NCBI GenBank assembly: GCA_001662425.1
Contig: BDDC01000006.1
Coordinates: 172,462-236,461, forward strand
Reading direction: 5' to 3'
Origin: Chlamydomonas sphaeroides
Lineage: Eukaryota > Chlorophyta > Chlorophyceae > Chlamydomonadales > Chlamydomonadaceae
Length of the DNA stretch: 64,000 nucleotides
How positions within the stretch are numbered: the stretch's first letter is position 1; each line of letters begins with the position of its first letter. The position numbers and the translations under genes are program-made. The notes under the pieces are model-generated. The model saw only the letters and a list, made by a program, of their open reading frames with translations. It was not told the origin of the DNA and did not search any database. Of the stretch, positions 31,987-44,558 are shown in pieces.

Positions 31987-34900
31987 ATGTCAGACACAGG
32001 CGTACGTGATGCTGCGACGCTGTACGTTGACGGCACACCGCAGGAAGGGCGCGTGTCGCTTGTCAACCCCGCGGCCACGCCCGCGGCGACGAGCGGCCCC
32101 CTTGCTAGCGACGTCTACGGCTACGGCGATGGTGCCTACACTGAGCGTACTACCCGAGATGGCGGTGAAAGTAGCAGCAGCGGTGCTACTCGGCACGAGG
32201 CGAAGTCTTGCCGCCCCGCGCAAAAGGGCATCGCCGAGCTCATGATCGGCGACGGCGGCGCCAGCCGGCACAGCCGGCGCGTGCGACTGGATGTCGAGAG
32301 CCCGCAAGGCCAGGCCGCAGCTATGGTTCCTGGCAGCCGGCAGCCACTCGGCTCCCGCCGAGCGCGCGCGCCGCTGTCGCTCGGGCGTGGCAGCGGCATC
32401 TCCGCTGCGCCGGAGGAGCGCCTGAAGCACATGCCGCAGGGCCTGCCGGAGCTCAACCAGGCTTGCTGGGAGGACGACCTGGATCGAGTTCACGAGATCA
32501 TCAAGTGCTACAAGCATGACAAGCGCAGCTTGCCAGCTACCTGGGTGTGGGTACACCCGGCCGTTCAGGAGGCCAGCGACGCGGCGACGGCTGACGGCGG
32601 CGACGTAGCGGCGGCGGTCGCTGCTGCGGTCGTCGCCGGGGGGCTGCCCGCCCTGCCGCAGCAATCGGACCCGCAGTCGGCTGTGGCTGCGCTCAAGGCC
32701 TTGCAGGCGGGCGAGCCGCTGCGCTACGCTTGCCACCCACTCACGATTGCCGCTTTCCACGGTACGCCCTTGCCAGCGCGACTGCCCCCGTGACGGCATG
32801 CCGCCGTCGGGCGCAGCGTCACATGCCGCCGTCGGGCTGTGGCCTCTGTCTCGGCCTCCTTGGCTTGCGCCTGGCCTTCCTTACATCAGCCTCCCTCGGC
32901 GCTCACACGCCCAACCCGTCCATGCTCCCCCGCCTCGCGCTGCCGCTTCAGGCAATGCCCGCATGGTTCACCAGCTGCTGAGCCTGGTCAAGGGCGCGCG
33001 AGGCGCGACGCTGACCTGGCGCCCGCCGCCCGGCCTGCCCATGGGCTGCCCGTGGCTGACACGTCTGGCTGCGGCGTCGCTGTCGCCGACAGACGGCGGA
33101 GATGAGTGCATTGACCTCATCGCGGGCGCCGCACGGGCCGTGATGCGCAGCAAGCTGCTGCCGAAGGAGCACGAGGACCGCAGCATCTATGGCTGCTTCC
33201 GGTGAGCTGGTTGCGAGGACCACGATCGCGGGGTTGCGGCGCCAGCTAGGACGCAGCACGCCGGCCGGCAATGCCTGCCACCTGCGCCGGTGCCAGCCTC
33301 CTGGAAATGCCACTGACCTGGTGCGCTGAAGCCCGCCCTCCCACCCGGCCGACCGTGCCCGGCGGCAGGTTCCGGCCGCTGGTGGTGGCGCAGACGGCGG
33401 AAACCATCCACGCGCTCCACATCAATGACGTGCACGGCAACACGTGGACCCTTGACTTGCAGCCCAGCAAGAAGGCCGAGTCGAGCTCGCGGCGCGCGAC
33501 CTGGACCGAGCCCCCCTCGCCCTCGGCACGAGACGCGCCGCAAACCGGCGCCTTCGACGAGGCAGGCGCCGAGCTCGCGAGCCTGGAGCCGCCGACGCCG
33601 GGACCCGGCGCGTCGCAAAGCGACGAGCAGCGGCGCAACCGCAACGCGGCCGAGGTGGCGCTGCTGCGCGCGCGGCTGTTCCATGACAGCCTCGGCCGGC
33701 CGCTGGTCGAGTCGCTGCGCAGCGTGACGCAGCACACGCTGGTGGCGCTGGCGGCGCTGACGGCGCTGGCCCGCCGGGGCCTGCGGCCGGACTACTTCTT
33801 CAGCTGCTCCGAGCACGCTCACCAGCCCTCGACCTCATTGTTGGTGCTGCTGGTGAAGCACTACGGCCAAGCACTGGCGCATTCGGAGCTTGGCGCCGGC
33901 AACGCCACCTCGCCGGCTGCCCTGACCGTGCTCTCCGGCTCCATCGCGGCCATGGGCCTGCCCAGCGGCACCGGCGGCGGCGCGCTGGGCGGCGGCGTGC
34001 TGGTGGAGCTGCGCGAGGAGCTGCTGCTGCTGGTGTCGACGCTGCTGCAGAACGGCGCGGCCGTCGACGATCCGCCGTCGCCGTCGCTGCTGGCGGGTCC
34101 GCTGCACGTGCCCGCAGGCACCTGGGGGCGGCCGCCCGCATCGGCGCTGGCAACGGCGTTCAACAGAGGCCCTCAGGTCAGTCTGCGATACGATGAGGTC
34201 GCGGCCGCAGGACTGCGACAGGGCAGCGCCGTGTTGCGCGGTCGGGGCCGGCCGGGACGCCAACACGGCGGACCGACGCGGCACGGCCGTCCTCGTGTGC
34301 GAGTTCGAGCGCCCGAGCCGAGCTGCAGCCGGCAGACCCTTTGTCCCCCAAATCCACAACTGGTAGCTGCACTGAGCTGCGCCAGCGCCTGTAGCTCGCT
34401 GCTCGCGGGTTGCCGCTAGCCGCCAGTCCAAAGTGCGCCGCATATGTTCCCTGCCATGGGCCCTCCCGCGGGCGCTCCCCGGCAGGAGCTGGCGGTCGTG
34501 CTCCTGGCGCACAGCAAGCTGCCGCCGCGCACTGACGAGCAGCTGCAGAGCGCGCAGGACAGCGCGCTCCCCCGGCAACTCAGCATCAAGGCGCGCGACG
34601 CGCGCTCCAGGACCTTTTACCTGCAGGCCAAGGGCGCCTACCCCTGGCTGGACGAGAACAACAACGCCTGCCGCACCTCCCCGCTGCTGGCGCTGGGCGC
34701 CAAGCTTCAGGAGGCGCTCGCCGTGGGCTGCGTCCCAAAGTGGCTGCATGACAGCAGGTGCGGCGCTAGCGGCTCCGGCCCGTTTGGCCTCGGCAGTCTG
34801 CGCCACTGGCAGCCTTCGTGTCGCTCATGCGAGGACCCATGTCGAGGTTGCCTGGCTACGACCAGGCAGGCTCCGGGGGGCTCCTGCGATCCTCCGGTAG

Positions 34901-37900
34901 CAAGCCGCATGGTGACCAGCGGCGCTTGGCCGTGGGCGGCGGAGGACCGGCTGGCGCCCCGTCGGCCGGGCCCCCTGGCTGCAGCGCAACGCACTGCCTC
35001 CAGCTGTCCCGCCGCGTGCGCTCGTGTTACCAGCGAGCTTGTCGCTGGGTGCCTCCGCTTTCCCGCTGCCAACACAGGCACAAGGAGCTGATTGCTGACC
35101 TGGCACGGTGTGGAATGGAGGCCGCGCCCGACATGCTGGCCGACGACCTGCAGGCAGGCGACGCTCGTCGCGTATTTAGTTCCGTACGAGAGTGTGCCGT
35201 ACGCACTGCTCCGTACGGCAGCTTGCGCGCCCGTGTCGTAGACGTAACAGCCCGTGGACAGCAGGGCGTGGCGCTGGGTGATGGAGTGCCCTCTGGATGA
35301 TGGGCATTCACCTAGCTCCGTCCCCGTCCCGGACCACCACTCGTGCCCACCCCCGTGCCGTGCAGTGGCTGGTGGTGCATGCGCTCGAGCGCTACATGCG
35401 GCGCGGCGCCGGGGGGCCCTCAAAGGTAGGCCGGCGACCTACCGCCGCGCCAACGTGCTGCAGCAGGTTGAGCCGTGGCGCCTGGCCTCGCCGGCTCTGG
35501 GGCGTATGCTTGCGACACACGCGTGCTGGCCCACCTCCTGCGCCAGGTGGGCCCCACCGCGCAAGACGGCATGCGCGCCAGCAGCCGCGCCGCCGGCGTC
35601 GCGAGCGCAGCGCCCTGCACTGCGCCCATCACCGCCATCGTCGTCAAGCCCTGCGGCGGCATGAGTCCCGCCCGCGGCATGATGATCAGCAGCAGCAGCA
35701 GCGGCGGCGGCAGCAGCAGCGGCAGCAGCGGCGCGGCCAGCGCAGCGCCGCCGGTCGGCCCGCGCGCGGTCGCCGAGGCCAGGGAGCGGCACAGCCAGGC
35801 ATCGCCCGGCGCCGGCGCCCCGGCGGCTCCGCCCACCGGTCAAAGCCCGGCGCCGGGAGGCGGGCTGCCGGGGCCTCGCGCCGCGTGGCCGGCGCCCGCC
35901 GCCCAGGCGGTGCCGTCGGGTGCGGACACCACGCAGGAGGCGGTGTACCTGCTGTACCGCGCCGTCGCCGAAGCCGCCGTCCTGTTGCACACCTCGCACA
36001 CGGGCGGCGACCTGAGCGGCCCGCTGGCGTCTGTGGAGCTGGTGCTGGGCGGCCAGGGCAGCCGCGCCGCATGGCAGACGGGGCTCGAGCTGGCGGCACA
36101 GGTGCGGTCCACAGGCGGGCTGGCGTGGTCGCGGCCACATGCGCAGGCCAGGCCCTCCCGGCCGGCCCTGGCCCTCTCGCGGGATCCGCAGCCCTCCAAC
36201 GCGTGCCCCCTCCTGCCGTCCCGTGCGTGTGGTACCGGTACGCAGGGCCGCCAAGTGGATTGGACGTCGCTGCGGCGCCTCATCGCGCGCATCGCCGCGA
36301 CCACGCTCAACCCGCCGCCGTCGCACGGGCTCGGCCCATCCGCCAGCCAGCTGTCCGTGTTCATGGCGGCCAAGGCGGTGGGGCAGCTGCTGTACGCCAA
36401 GGACTGGGAGCTGCAGCAGCCGGAGCAGGGCAAGCTGCAGCCGCAGGGCAAGGAAGTGGGTGACGGTGGCGAAGGCGCGGAGAGCGGGCAGCACAGCGCC
36501 CAGACCAAGAAGCCGCCCGCGCCGGTGGCCAGCGTCATTACGATTGACCTCATCAACGCCATCTGCCGCCGCCACCCGCATGAGGCGGCGCGCCTCATCC
36601 ACGTAAGGCCAGCCATGGATAGTTGGCGGGGGCGGGGGCGGCAGCTTAGGCCAGGCCTGGGGCACCACGAAACGCTGCCGTACATGAGGGCGCTGCTGAT
36701 GTGAGGGGCTGTTGCGGTTCTGCTGCTGCGGCTTGCGTGCCTGCCCGGCCGGCGGGGTCCCGCAGGGCATCGACCTGCTCCCCGTGGACACGCTGGAGGG
36801 CGAGGCCCGCCACACGTGGGACTCTGTACCCATGAGCCTGGACTCGGCCTTCTACGCAGTGCTCGCCAAGGGGAACACGGTGAGCGCGCTCGGCCTGGTT
36901 GCGTGCTGTGGTGGGGTGCGCCAAGCCGCTGCCAGGGGCGAGGTGCTGCCGTCGGTGGATTGGCACCTGTCGGCAGCAGCGGGCTGGTCGCAGGACGCAG
37001 CCGCGCGCCTAACGACGCTGCGCGAAGATACGCACACCGCCGCTGCAAACCACAGGTCGAGATCTTCAGAGGCGCTCGTGGACGCAGGCCCGCCGGCGGC
37101 GCGCGCGGCAGCACCAAGGTCTCGCCGGAGGAGGCCGCCGGCGAGGACGGCAGCGCCGGCAACGACAGCGAGCGGGACGAGGACGAGCAGTGCGCGGTCT
37201 CCGCCACCAGCCAGGCCACCGACGGCGTGCAGGCCAAGCTGCTAGACGCCTGCGTGTTTGCCAGCATGTGGTGCGCTGCTTGAAAGGGTGTTGGGAGTGT
37301 TGTTAAGGGTATTGAGAGTGTTGTTAATGTCCATAAGAAACTCATGCCAACCACAATAATAACGTTTTAATGACAACATCGTGCTGGCCAACCACATGGG
37401 GTGTCCCTGCGCTGGGCCGGGTTGCATCTGCTAGATGCGGTCTGGCGCGATCCCCCACAGCTGGTACAGCTGGGCGGCTGGCCCGTGTCACCTGCCTGGG
37501 CCAACCCAATCCTGGCAGTCGTCTGCAGCTCGGCCGTATCTCGCACCGCAACCAGCTGCCGGCACCGCGTGTGGCTGGCCCGCACCGGGACCCACACTTG
37601 CCCCTGCCGTGCTGCCCCTCCCATGGCGGGCTCCACCTACCGCTTCGTCCCGCCCCCTGCCCTGCCCCGCGCCACATCCCAGGCGCGTGCTGCTGTACAC
37701 GGTGCTGTGCAGCAACAGGCTACCCGACCACCTGGCCGGCCTCGCCCACATGCGACAGCAGGTCTACGGCTTCGCGCGTGAGCAGCCGTGCCCGCTCAGC
37801 GACCCTCCAGCCCAGCCCTGCCCTGCCCTGCCGCATTCGGCCCTGCCGCATTCGGCCCTGCCGCATTCGGCCCTGCCGCCATCGCCATCGCAGCAGCAGC

Positions 37901-40900
37901 CGCAGCGCTCACAGCGCAGCGCCACTCGCCTGCGCGCCGCGGACCAGGGCCGTCCGTGTGTGCCTCGAAGTGACCGGCGCCCCTCGGCTGCGCCCCCGCC
38001 CCCCCCCAAAACGCCCGCAGTGCTGGGCCACATCCTGCAGCTCGGCTCCATCCCGCTGGCGCTGAGCCTGATGCTGCTGCTATCGCTGCTGGGGCTGCTC
38101 AGCCGCTTCCTCATCTTCTTGGTGTGGGCCATGACCATGTGAGCGTTGAGCCGGATGGCTGGGGAGGGCATATGCCGCATGCGTACGCGCGCCAGGACCC
38201 ACCCGGGTGGCACAGAGCTACCACCACGGGGTACCACTAGGGTGCCGCTGGGATGCAGGGTACGCTGTCGCCCAGGGCGGCGGCGTGTGGGCTTGAAGGG
38301 GGCGCCGCTATCTCTGAACCCAAGTGCCGGCCATGCTCACTCTGCGGGCTCCGCCCCGCCCTCCCGCGCGCCCGCCAGGCCATTGGTGGCGCTGTTCTCG
38401 CCCTTCGGCAGCTGCAGGCAGCGCTGGCACTGGGTGTGGGCCGCGAAGCAAACACGAAAGGTGGGTGCCGGCACTGCCGGCGCGCCCGTTGCGGCCTTGG
38501 ATGGGGCGCGCGGGTTGTGGCCGCTGGGTGCTGCGGTCGTGAGCGCGGTGTGTGCGGCGCGGCGGCTTGCGGGCGGGTGGGCTGGGTGCACAGAGTGGCT
38601 GCCCCTCCCGGGCCGCGTGTGCCGACGGCTCACGGTGCCCCGGTGCCGCGCCCACGCGCTTGCCGCCCCGCAGCTCAAGCACGGCGTGCGCCACATCGCG
38701 GACGCGGGCAGGGTGCTGTCGGCCGGGGGCCGCGGCCTTCCTCGCATAATGTCGGTGCTCAGCGACAGTGCGTGGGGCCGGGATCGGGGGCCTGGGGGCC
38801 ACGGCGCTGCCGCGATGGGGCGCGGTGGCACAGCGGCATGTGCGCAGACCGCTGCGTCCACAGCAAGGAAGGCTGCTTCGTCCCCAGAGCAACCCTCCCA
38901 CGTGCCGCCGCTCGCAGACGACGCCCTGGCCGAGTTGTGGCTCGGCGCCACGTGCCCTAAGGCCCCGGAGGGGGAGGCCGGCGCCGGCGCCGCCAGAGTG
39001 GTCAGGTAGGACGGCGCGGCCCGGGGCGCGGGGCGCGGGGCGCTGGACAGTGCCCCGCCCGGCCGCTTGTGGACCTTGGACTGGAGGAGCACCCGGCACT
39101 GAGCGTGCGGACCTGCTCGCCCTCGCCCCGCAGCGGCCGCACGACGCGCATCGTGTGCAACAAGGTGCCCGTGCCCTGCGCCGCCGCCATGCCCGCCGCG
39201 CTGCTCTACCGGCTAGCCTCGTCGCCGCAGGTGGTTGTGGCGGCTGCGGGCCAGGCAGCAGGAGCAGCAGCACAATGCGTTGCGGGCGTTGCTGCAAATC
39301 ACGTGCCCTTTGGTCATCGCCCACAACTCCTGACACCCCCCCCACCCCACCGCCGCCTGCTGCCGCAGGTGAATGGCGAGCTGTTCGCGTCGCCCGTCAT
39401 GAAGGCGATCATCACCTGGCGCTGGCAGCACTTTACGCGCTACCTGCTGCTGCTGCAGTTCCTCGAGCACGTCGTGTACATGGGGTACTTCATGGTACGA
39501 CAGCACGGCAGGCGACGTCCATCTGGCCCGTAACCGCATGCTCGTGCAACGTACCTGGCCTGCGCTTGAGACTGCCAAGGGCCGGCGCAGGTGTACGCCT
39601 TCTCGCTGTCCTTCACGCCGCCGGTGCTGGTGGCGGTGCTGGGCGAGAGACGCACGCAGGTTGTGGAGGCCGAAGGCTGCGTGCTGCCGCCCAGCGGCCT
39701 ACAGCGTGAGCCGCCCGGACGCGCCGTCGCTGTGCTGCGCGCCCTGGGGCTGCGTCGCTCGCTGCCGCCCGCACCGCCCATCGCGCCGCCCACGTGCTGG
39801 CCGCTTCGTGCAGCACCCGTCTGACTGGGTTGGCTGTAGAGCTATGTACCGTGCCGTACTGTGTGCCGTACCATGTGCCGTACCGCCCACACAGAGTTTT
39901 TGCTCATCTCGCTGTGCATCATGACGCTGACGTGCCTCGTCCAGGAGGTCCGGCAGCTGACCTTCTTCGGCTTCGACTGGTGGGTGTGCGCAGGAGGGCC
40001 AGAGCCATGCGCCTGCGCCTGCGTCGCTTGCGTGCCAGCTCAATGTGTGTCGCCTGACTCCTGTTCCCCCTGCGCTGCGTCCGCTGGTGGGCCCCTGCAG
40101 GGTCCGGCAGCCCTGGAACATCCTCGACCTGGCCTCCAGGTACCCTGGACCGGACCGGACCGCACTCCAGGCGGCAGGGCCAGCATGGGGCATGGGCATG
40201 GGGGGGCACGCAGGCGGGGACGGCATCACGCCGGGCCGTGTGTCGGCCATGTGCTAACAAGCCTGCTGCCCAAACCCACACGTGCCTGTCGCAGCGCCAT
40301 CGTGGGCGTACTCATTGCGCTGCACCTGGGCTGCGGCACGGAGGTGGAGTGGCTCCGCGGCCTGGCCGCAATCGAGGTGACGCTCCTATTCATCCGACTG
40401 CTCTACTTTGCGATGGCTGACGACCGGCTGGGCTCGTTCTTCAGGTGCGGTGTGGGGCCGGGCACACGCCTGCAGCGCGCTGGTTGTTGTTCGCTGGTTG
40501 CTTGCGGGATGGCCGACCGGGCGAGAGGGCTTGAGCCTTGCTCCTCACTCTGCCCCCTGCGCCCCACCCTCTCCCTCAGGATGGTGATCGAGGTGCTCCG
40601 TGACCTGTCCCTCTTCTTCGTGTTCCTGGGTGAGCAGGCCGCCAGGAGCGGGGGCAGCCTGGCGAGGCTCGCACGGGGGAGGCATGCCGGCGGGCGGTGC
40701 CCAGGCACTAACACGAACCGTTGCCCTCACTCCCATCAGGCATTCTATTCATCGGCTGGGGCCTGGCGCTGGCGGTTTTGCAGGTGCGTGAGGGCCGGGC
40801 CAAGGACGTGCAGCAGGCATGACGCCTGGCGTCCTGCCGGACCGGACCGGATGACCGGACCCTGCCCATGTGAGCCATTCCTCCCTGGGCCGCTCTGTCC

Positions 40901-43900
40901 CCCCCGGCAGGGCCAAGCGGGCGCCAGCATGGTCGACACCTTCCTGCGCCTCTTCGTGAGCGACGTGCACGGCTCTGTGTCATGGCGTGCTGGGGTTGGG
41001 CACTCGGGCTCGTCTGCCGTTCAGGGCTCCAGGGTCCCGGCTACACAGCTGCTGCTGGGTGCACGAGTGCGCTGCAACCCCCACCCGGGCTCAGCCGCTG
41101 CCGGCCCACATCGCGAGCGCTACCCGCCCGCCTCTCTCCCCCCAGACGTGCATCTTTGGTGACTTCGACGTAGAAACCCTCATCAACACGCACGCCGGCA
41201 GCATGGGGCTTGACCGGCTGTGGCGCGTCTTCCTGTCCATTTACATGATCCTGGTAAGCCGCTGCTGCCGTGAGGCTACATCCCCCTTGAGAAGCTGTTC
41301 GCATTCTTATGAACCCACCTAGCCGTGTGCGCTTATACAAACACACCTCACGCATTGCTGTGCCCCCGGTGCTCGCTGGCATTGTGATCAGGTGACCATC
41401 ATCCTGCTCAATCTGGTGCGTGAGATGGCTTTTCCGTACCTGCGATAGCGCCTCGCCTGCCTGGCCGGCCACCACTGCGCAGCCGTACGTTGTGGACCTC
41501 GCGGCAGCACTCTGCGCTGACCCTTGCCGTGCCCCGTGTCGTGGCCCCGATCGCCCCATGGATGGCCGCTCGCCCGACCACCCAACGTAGCTCATCGGTG
41601 AGCACACAGCACACATGCGGCTGCATGGTGTGGCTGCTGTCCTAGGGCGCCCAGAGACGTCATGGCGCCAAAGAAAGCGAAAGTACGAAAGGCCCCCCAC
41701 CCCACCCCCCTCCTGACACGCCCGCGTCTTCCTCCGCGCGTCCTGTCCTCATCCCGCAGCCATCATCAACGACTCGTACGAGCGCATTAACGACAATGAG
41801 GTGTACGAGTCGCTACGCAACAAGCTGACGCTGGTCGTGGAGGCCGAGTCGGTGAGGCCGCGCCCCACGTGCAATTGGGCCCTTCGCCAAGGGACTCTGC
41901 GGGGCTCCTGATGCGACCTGCCGCCCGCGGCCATGCCTGCAGCCAGGGCCAGGGCCGGGGTCCATCCGAGTGCGTTGGATGCTTTGAAAGACCGCACCAG
42001 CGGGCTCCGTCGAACGATACCCCCCCCCCCCCCCCCCCGCCCCCACCCCCCCCCCCCCCGNNNNNNNNNNNNNNNNNNNNNNNNNNNNNNNNNNNNNNNN
42101 NNNNNNNNNNNNNNNNNNNNNNNNNNNNNNNNNNNNNNNNNNNNNNNNNNNNNNNNNNNNNNNNNNNNNNNNNNNNNNNNNNNNNNNNNNNNNNNNNNNN
42201 NNNNNNNNNNNNNNNNNNNNNNNNNNNNNNNNNNNNNNNNNNNNNNNNNNNNNNNNNNNNNNNNNNNNNNNNNNNNNNNNNNNNNNNNNNNNNNNNNNNN
42301 NNNNNNNNNNNNNNNNNNNNNNNNNNNNNNNNNNNNNNNNNNNNNNNNNNNNNNNNNNNNNNNNNNNNNNNNNNNNNNNNNNNNNNNNNNNNNNNNNNNN
42401 NNNNNNNNNNNNGCGCATGCTTGAGACGCTGGCGCGGTCTGAGCTGTACGTCATCACGGTGGGTTGGGGGCCGGACAGTTGACCAGAACATCGCGAATCT
42501 GCCACCCAGGCTCACGCAGGACGGGGTACGGCGCTCGCGCGCACGGGACACGGCCCGCCTGCGAGCCTTGCGCAACGGCCGAGGGCTGTCAGACGCGAGC
42601 CAAGGGCCGCCTCTTGGTGCCTGGTTTGGGCTGGCAGTGCAGCCCTCGCCAGCGCCAAACGCTCCGGTGCCGGCCCCCTTGCATGCCGAGCGTCACCCCT
42701 TCTATTGTATGACCGACCGAGTGTCACCCTACTTTTGTATGACCAGCCGAGTGTCACCCTTGAGAGGGTCCCCCCTCCGCAACGCCTGTGTGTCCACGCC
42801 AGGGGCGTAACCCCGATCCATTCCGGGTTGGGCTGTCAGCCACGGGACTTTCCTAGTCCGCATCCGTGCTTTGTCTATCGGCAACCGACGAGACCCAACC
42901 CTAGCGGCTTCGCCCCAGCTCTCTGCGTTGCCCTGTGGCTGACTCCCTGGCGTCGGCGGCGATACAGCTGGCCGTCGGGCCGCGCACTGGCCGTAACCCT
43001 CGCCCGCCCCGTCACGTGCGCGTGGCGAGAGACAGCCTCCAGTGACGCTGCCTCCTCTGACTGCGATCACTTAACTCCAAGACAACATGCCCGTCGGCGC
43101 CCCGCAGCCCGAGGCAGCGACCGTGGGCCTCAGCCTGGACGACCTAATGGCCGACGCCGCGGCCGCCACTAGTCGCCGCCCGCTGCAGATGCCGGCCAGG
43201 TGAGTGGCCGACAGCGCGGCGGCGCCCCTCAAGCCTTATCGGACGTAAAATGGTGGCAAAGTCCGCGACCCCAGCCCATCTGCAGTCAGGCTCAACCAGG
43301 CTTGCACGCAACGGCCCGGCCGTACGCTGTCCCACAGCCCCGCTGCGCAACGGCGGCCTGGCACTGGCTATGCTGTAGCGGCCTTGAGTGGTGGTGTTGA
43401 CAAACACCGGCACAGCGGCAAACAAGCGTTTGCACCGCGACGCGCGCTTTGCAGCGCCCAAGCATGCCACACACGCGTGTGGGGTTCTGTTCAACCTAAC
43501 ACTGGAACACGTCCGTCATCTCTTTGTGCCTTCCCCCGTCACCCGCGCGCGCGCACAGGTGGAACGGACGCATGAGCGAGACCAAGCGTCACGTCACCTC
43601 CGTCGTGGATGCGCTGTCACGCGACCTCAAGCTGGCGTTCCAGGAAAAGATGGGCGGCATCTTCAGCGGCCAGGCTGCGGCCGCGGGCAACGCGCCAGCC
43701 GGCCGCGTCTCGGGCGCGGGCGACTCCTCGGGCCACCGCTCGCTGCGCGGCAGGCATCGGCCCAGCGGGCTGCTCACCGCGGCCGACTTCCGCGGAGGAC
43801 GGGCAGCGGCGCGGGACGTGGGCGATGAGGCGGAGGGTGTGGCGGACGCGGTGGGCATTAAGGTGGGCGAGCTGATGGCTGGGCTGCAGCAGCAGCAGCA

Positions 43901-44558
43901 GCGCGACGCGGCTGCGGACCGTAAGGCGGCGAGCGAGCAGGCGGAGGCGCTGCTGCGGGCGGTCCAGCAGCAGGCGACGGCACTGGCGCTGCAGCTCGCG
44001 GAGGAGCGGCGCGCGGCGGCGGCAGCGTTGGAGAGGGCGCTGGCGGAGGGGCTGCAGCGGCAGCAGGCAGCTGCGGCGGCGGACGTGCAGCGGCAGGAGG
44101 CGCAAGCCCTGGCCGCGGCAGAGGCACAGCGGCAGCAGGTCGAGGCGCTGGCGGAGGCGCAGCGGCTGCAGGCGGATGCACTGGCGTCGTTGGAACGCCA
44201 CCAGGCCGAGGCACTGGCGGCGCTCGAAGCGCGCCTGAGCGCGGCAGTGGATGAGGCCAGCGCATCGGCGGCGCGCGCCGCCGCAGCTGAGGCGGCAGCC
44301 CACGTCCTGGCTGGGAATGGCGGGAGCCCGGGGACCAGCGTCGAGAGCGGCGCCAGCAGCTCTGGCGGGGAGCCAACGGTGCCGATGACGCGCCGGGAGC
44401 TGGAGGAGCTCGCAAAGGCGGCGGCCGAGAGCGCGGCGCAAGCGGCGGTGCAGCGTGTGCTGAATGCACTCAAAAAGGCGCAGCGCCCGCCGGGCGACTC
44501 GACGCCCTCACCGGCAACGGCCACGGCACCGACGCTGATGTCAGGCCCTGAAGAATGA
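31987..44558 (+). CDS. TRPV-like ankyrin-repeat ion channel, tandem copy B
   Basis: Paralogue of copy A with the same 31 exons: 31987-32761, 32952-33201, 33369-34176, 34486-34757, 35078-35153, 35366-35425, 35547-36101, 36246-36602, 36766-36879, 37056-37270, 37683-37777, 38021-38138, 38379-38460, 38674-38767, 38918-39005, 39134-39230, 39369-39494, 39591-39705, 39895-39979, 40101-40139, 40295-40444, 40580-40629, 40740-40783, 40911-40955, 41146-41253, 41392-41415, 41591-41597, 41760-41851, (gap)-42458, 43108-43199, 43559-44558. About 2033 residues if exon 29 has the copy A length; its first 23 nt fall in the gap. The ATG is chosen by alignment with copy A (MSDTGVRD against MDASVRD). The filter reads TCIFGDFD. 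The C-terminal coiled coil is about 100 residues longer than in A. Exons 13-14 are diverged and least certain. The donor after exon 5 is GC instead of GT. Confidence 0.83.
35687..35731 (+). repeat. AGC/GGC trinucleotide run coding for Ser/Gly
   Basis: The run encodes a Ser/Gly linker (SSSSSGGGSSSGSSG) in exon 7 of channel copy B. Copy A has a different, longer exon 7 without this tract. Confidence 0.85.
37826..37870. repeat. Three tandem 15-bp units
   Basis: The unit CCCTGCCGCATTCGG is repeated three times without change, in the intron between exons 11 and 12 of channel copy B. Confidence 0.95.
41591..41597 (+). other. 7-nt microexon in S6 of channel copy B
   Basis: CTCATCG lies between TAG and GTGAGC and joins the 24-nt exon 41392-41415 (VTIILLNL) to exon 41760-41851 (IINDSYERI). 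One third-position base differs from copy A while length, phase and splice borders are kept. Confidence 0.85.
42020..42059. repeat. Poly-C tract at gap edge
   Basis: About 40 bases are nearly all C, directly before the run of N, in the intron before exon 29 of channel copy B. Confidence 0.95.
42061..42412. other. Assembly gap (352 N)
   Basis: Unresolved bases that hide the acceptor and about the first 23 nt of exon 29 of channel copy B. Confidence 0.99.
42689..42752. repeat. Short direct repeats around GTATGACC
   Basis: Two adjacent units of about 30 bp contain TTGTATGACC and CCGAGTGTCACCCT. A partial third copy of the GTCACCC end lies upstream. They sit in the intron between exons 29 and 30 of channel copy B. 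Confidence 0.75.
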
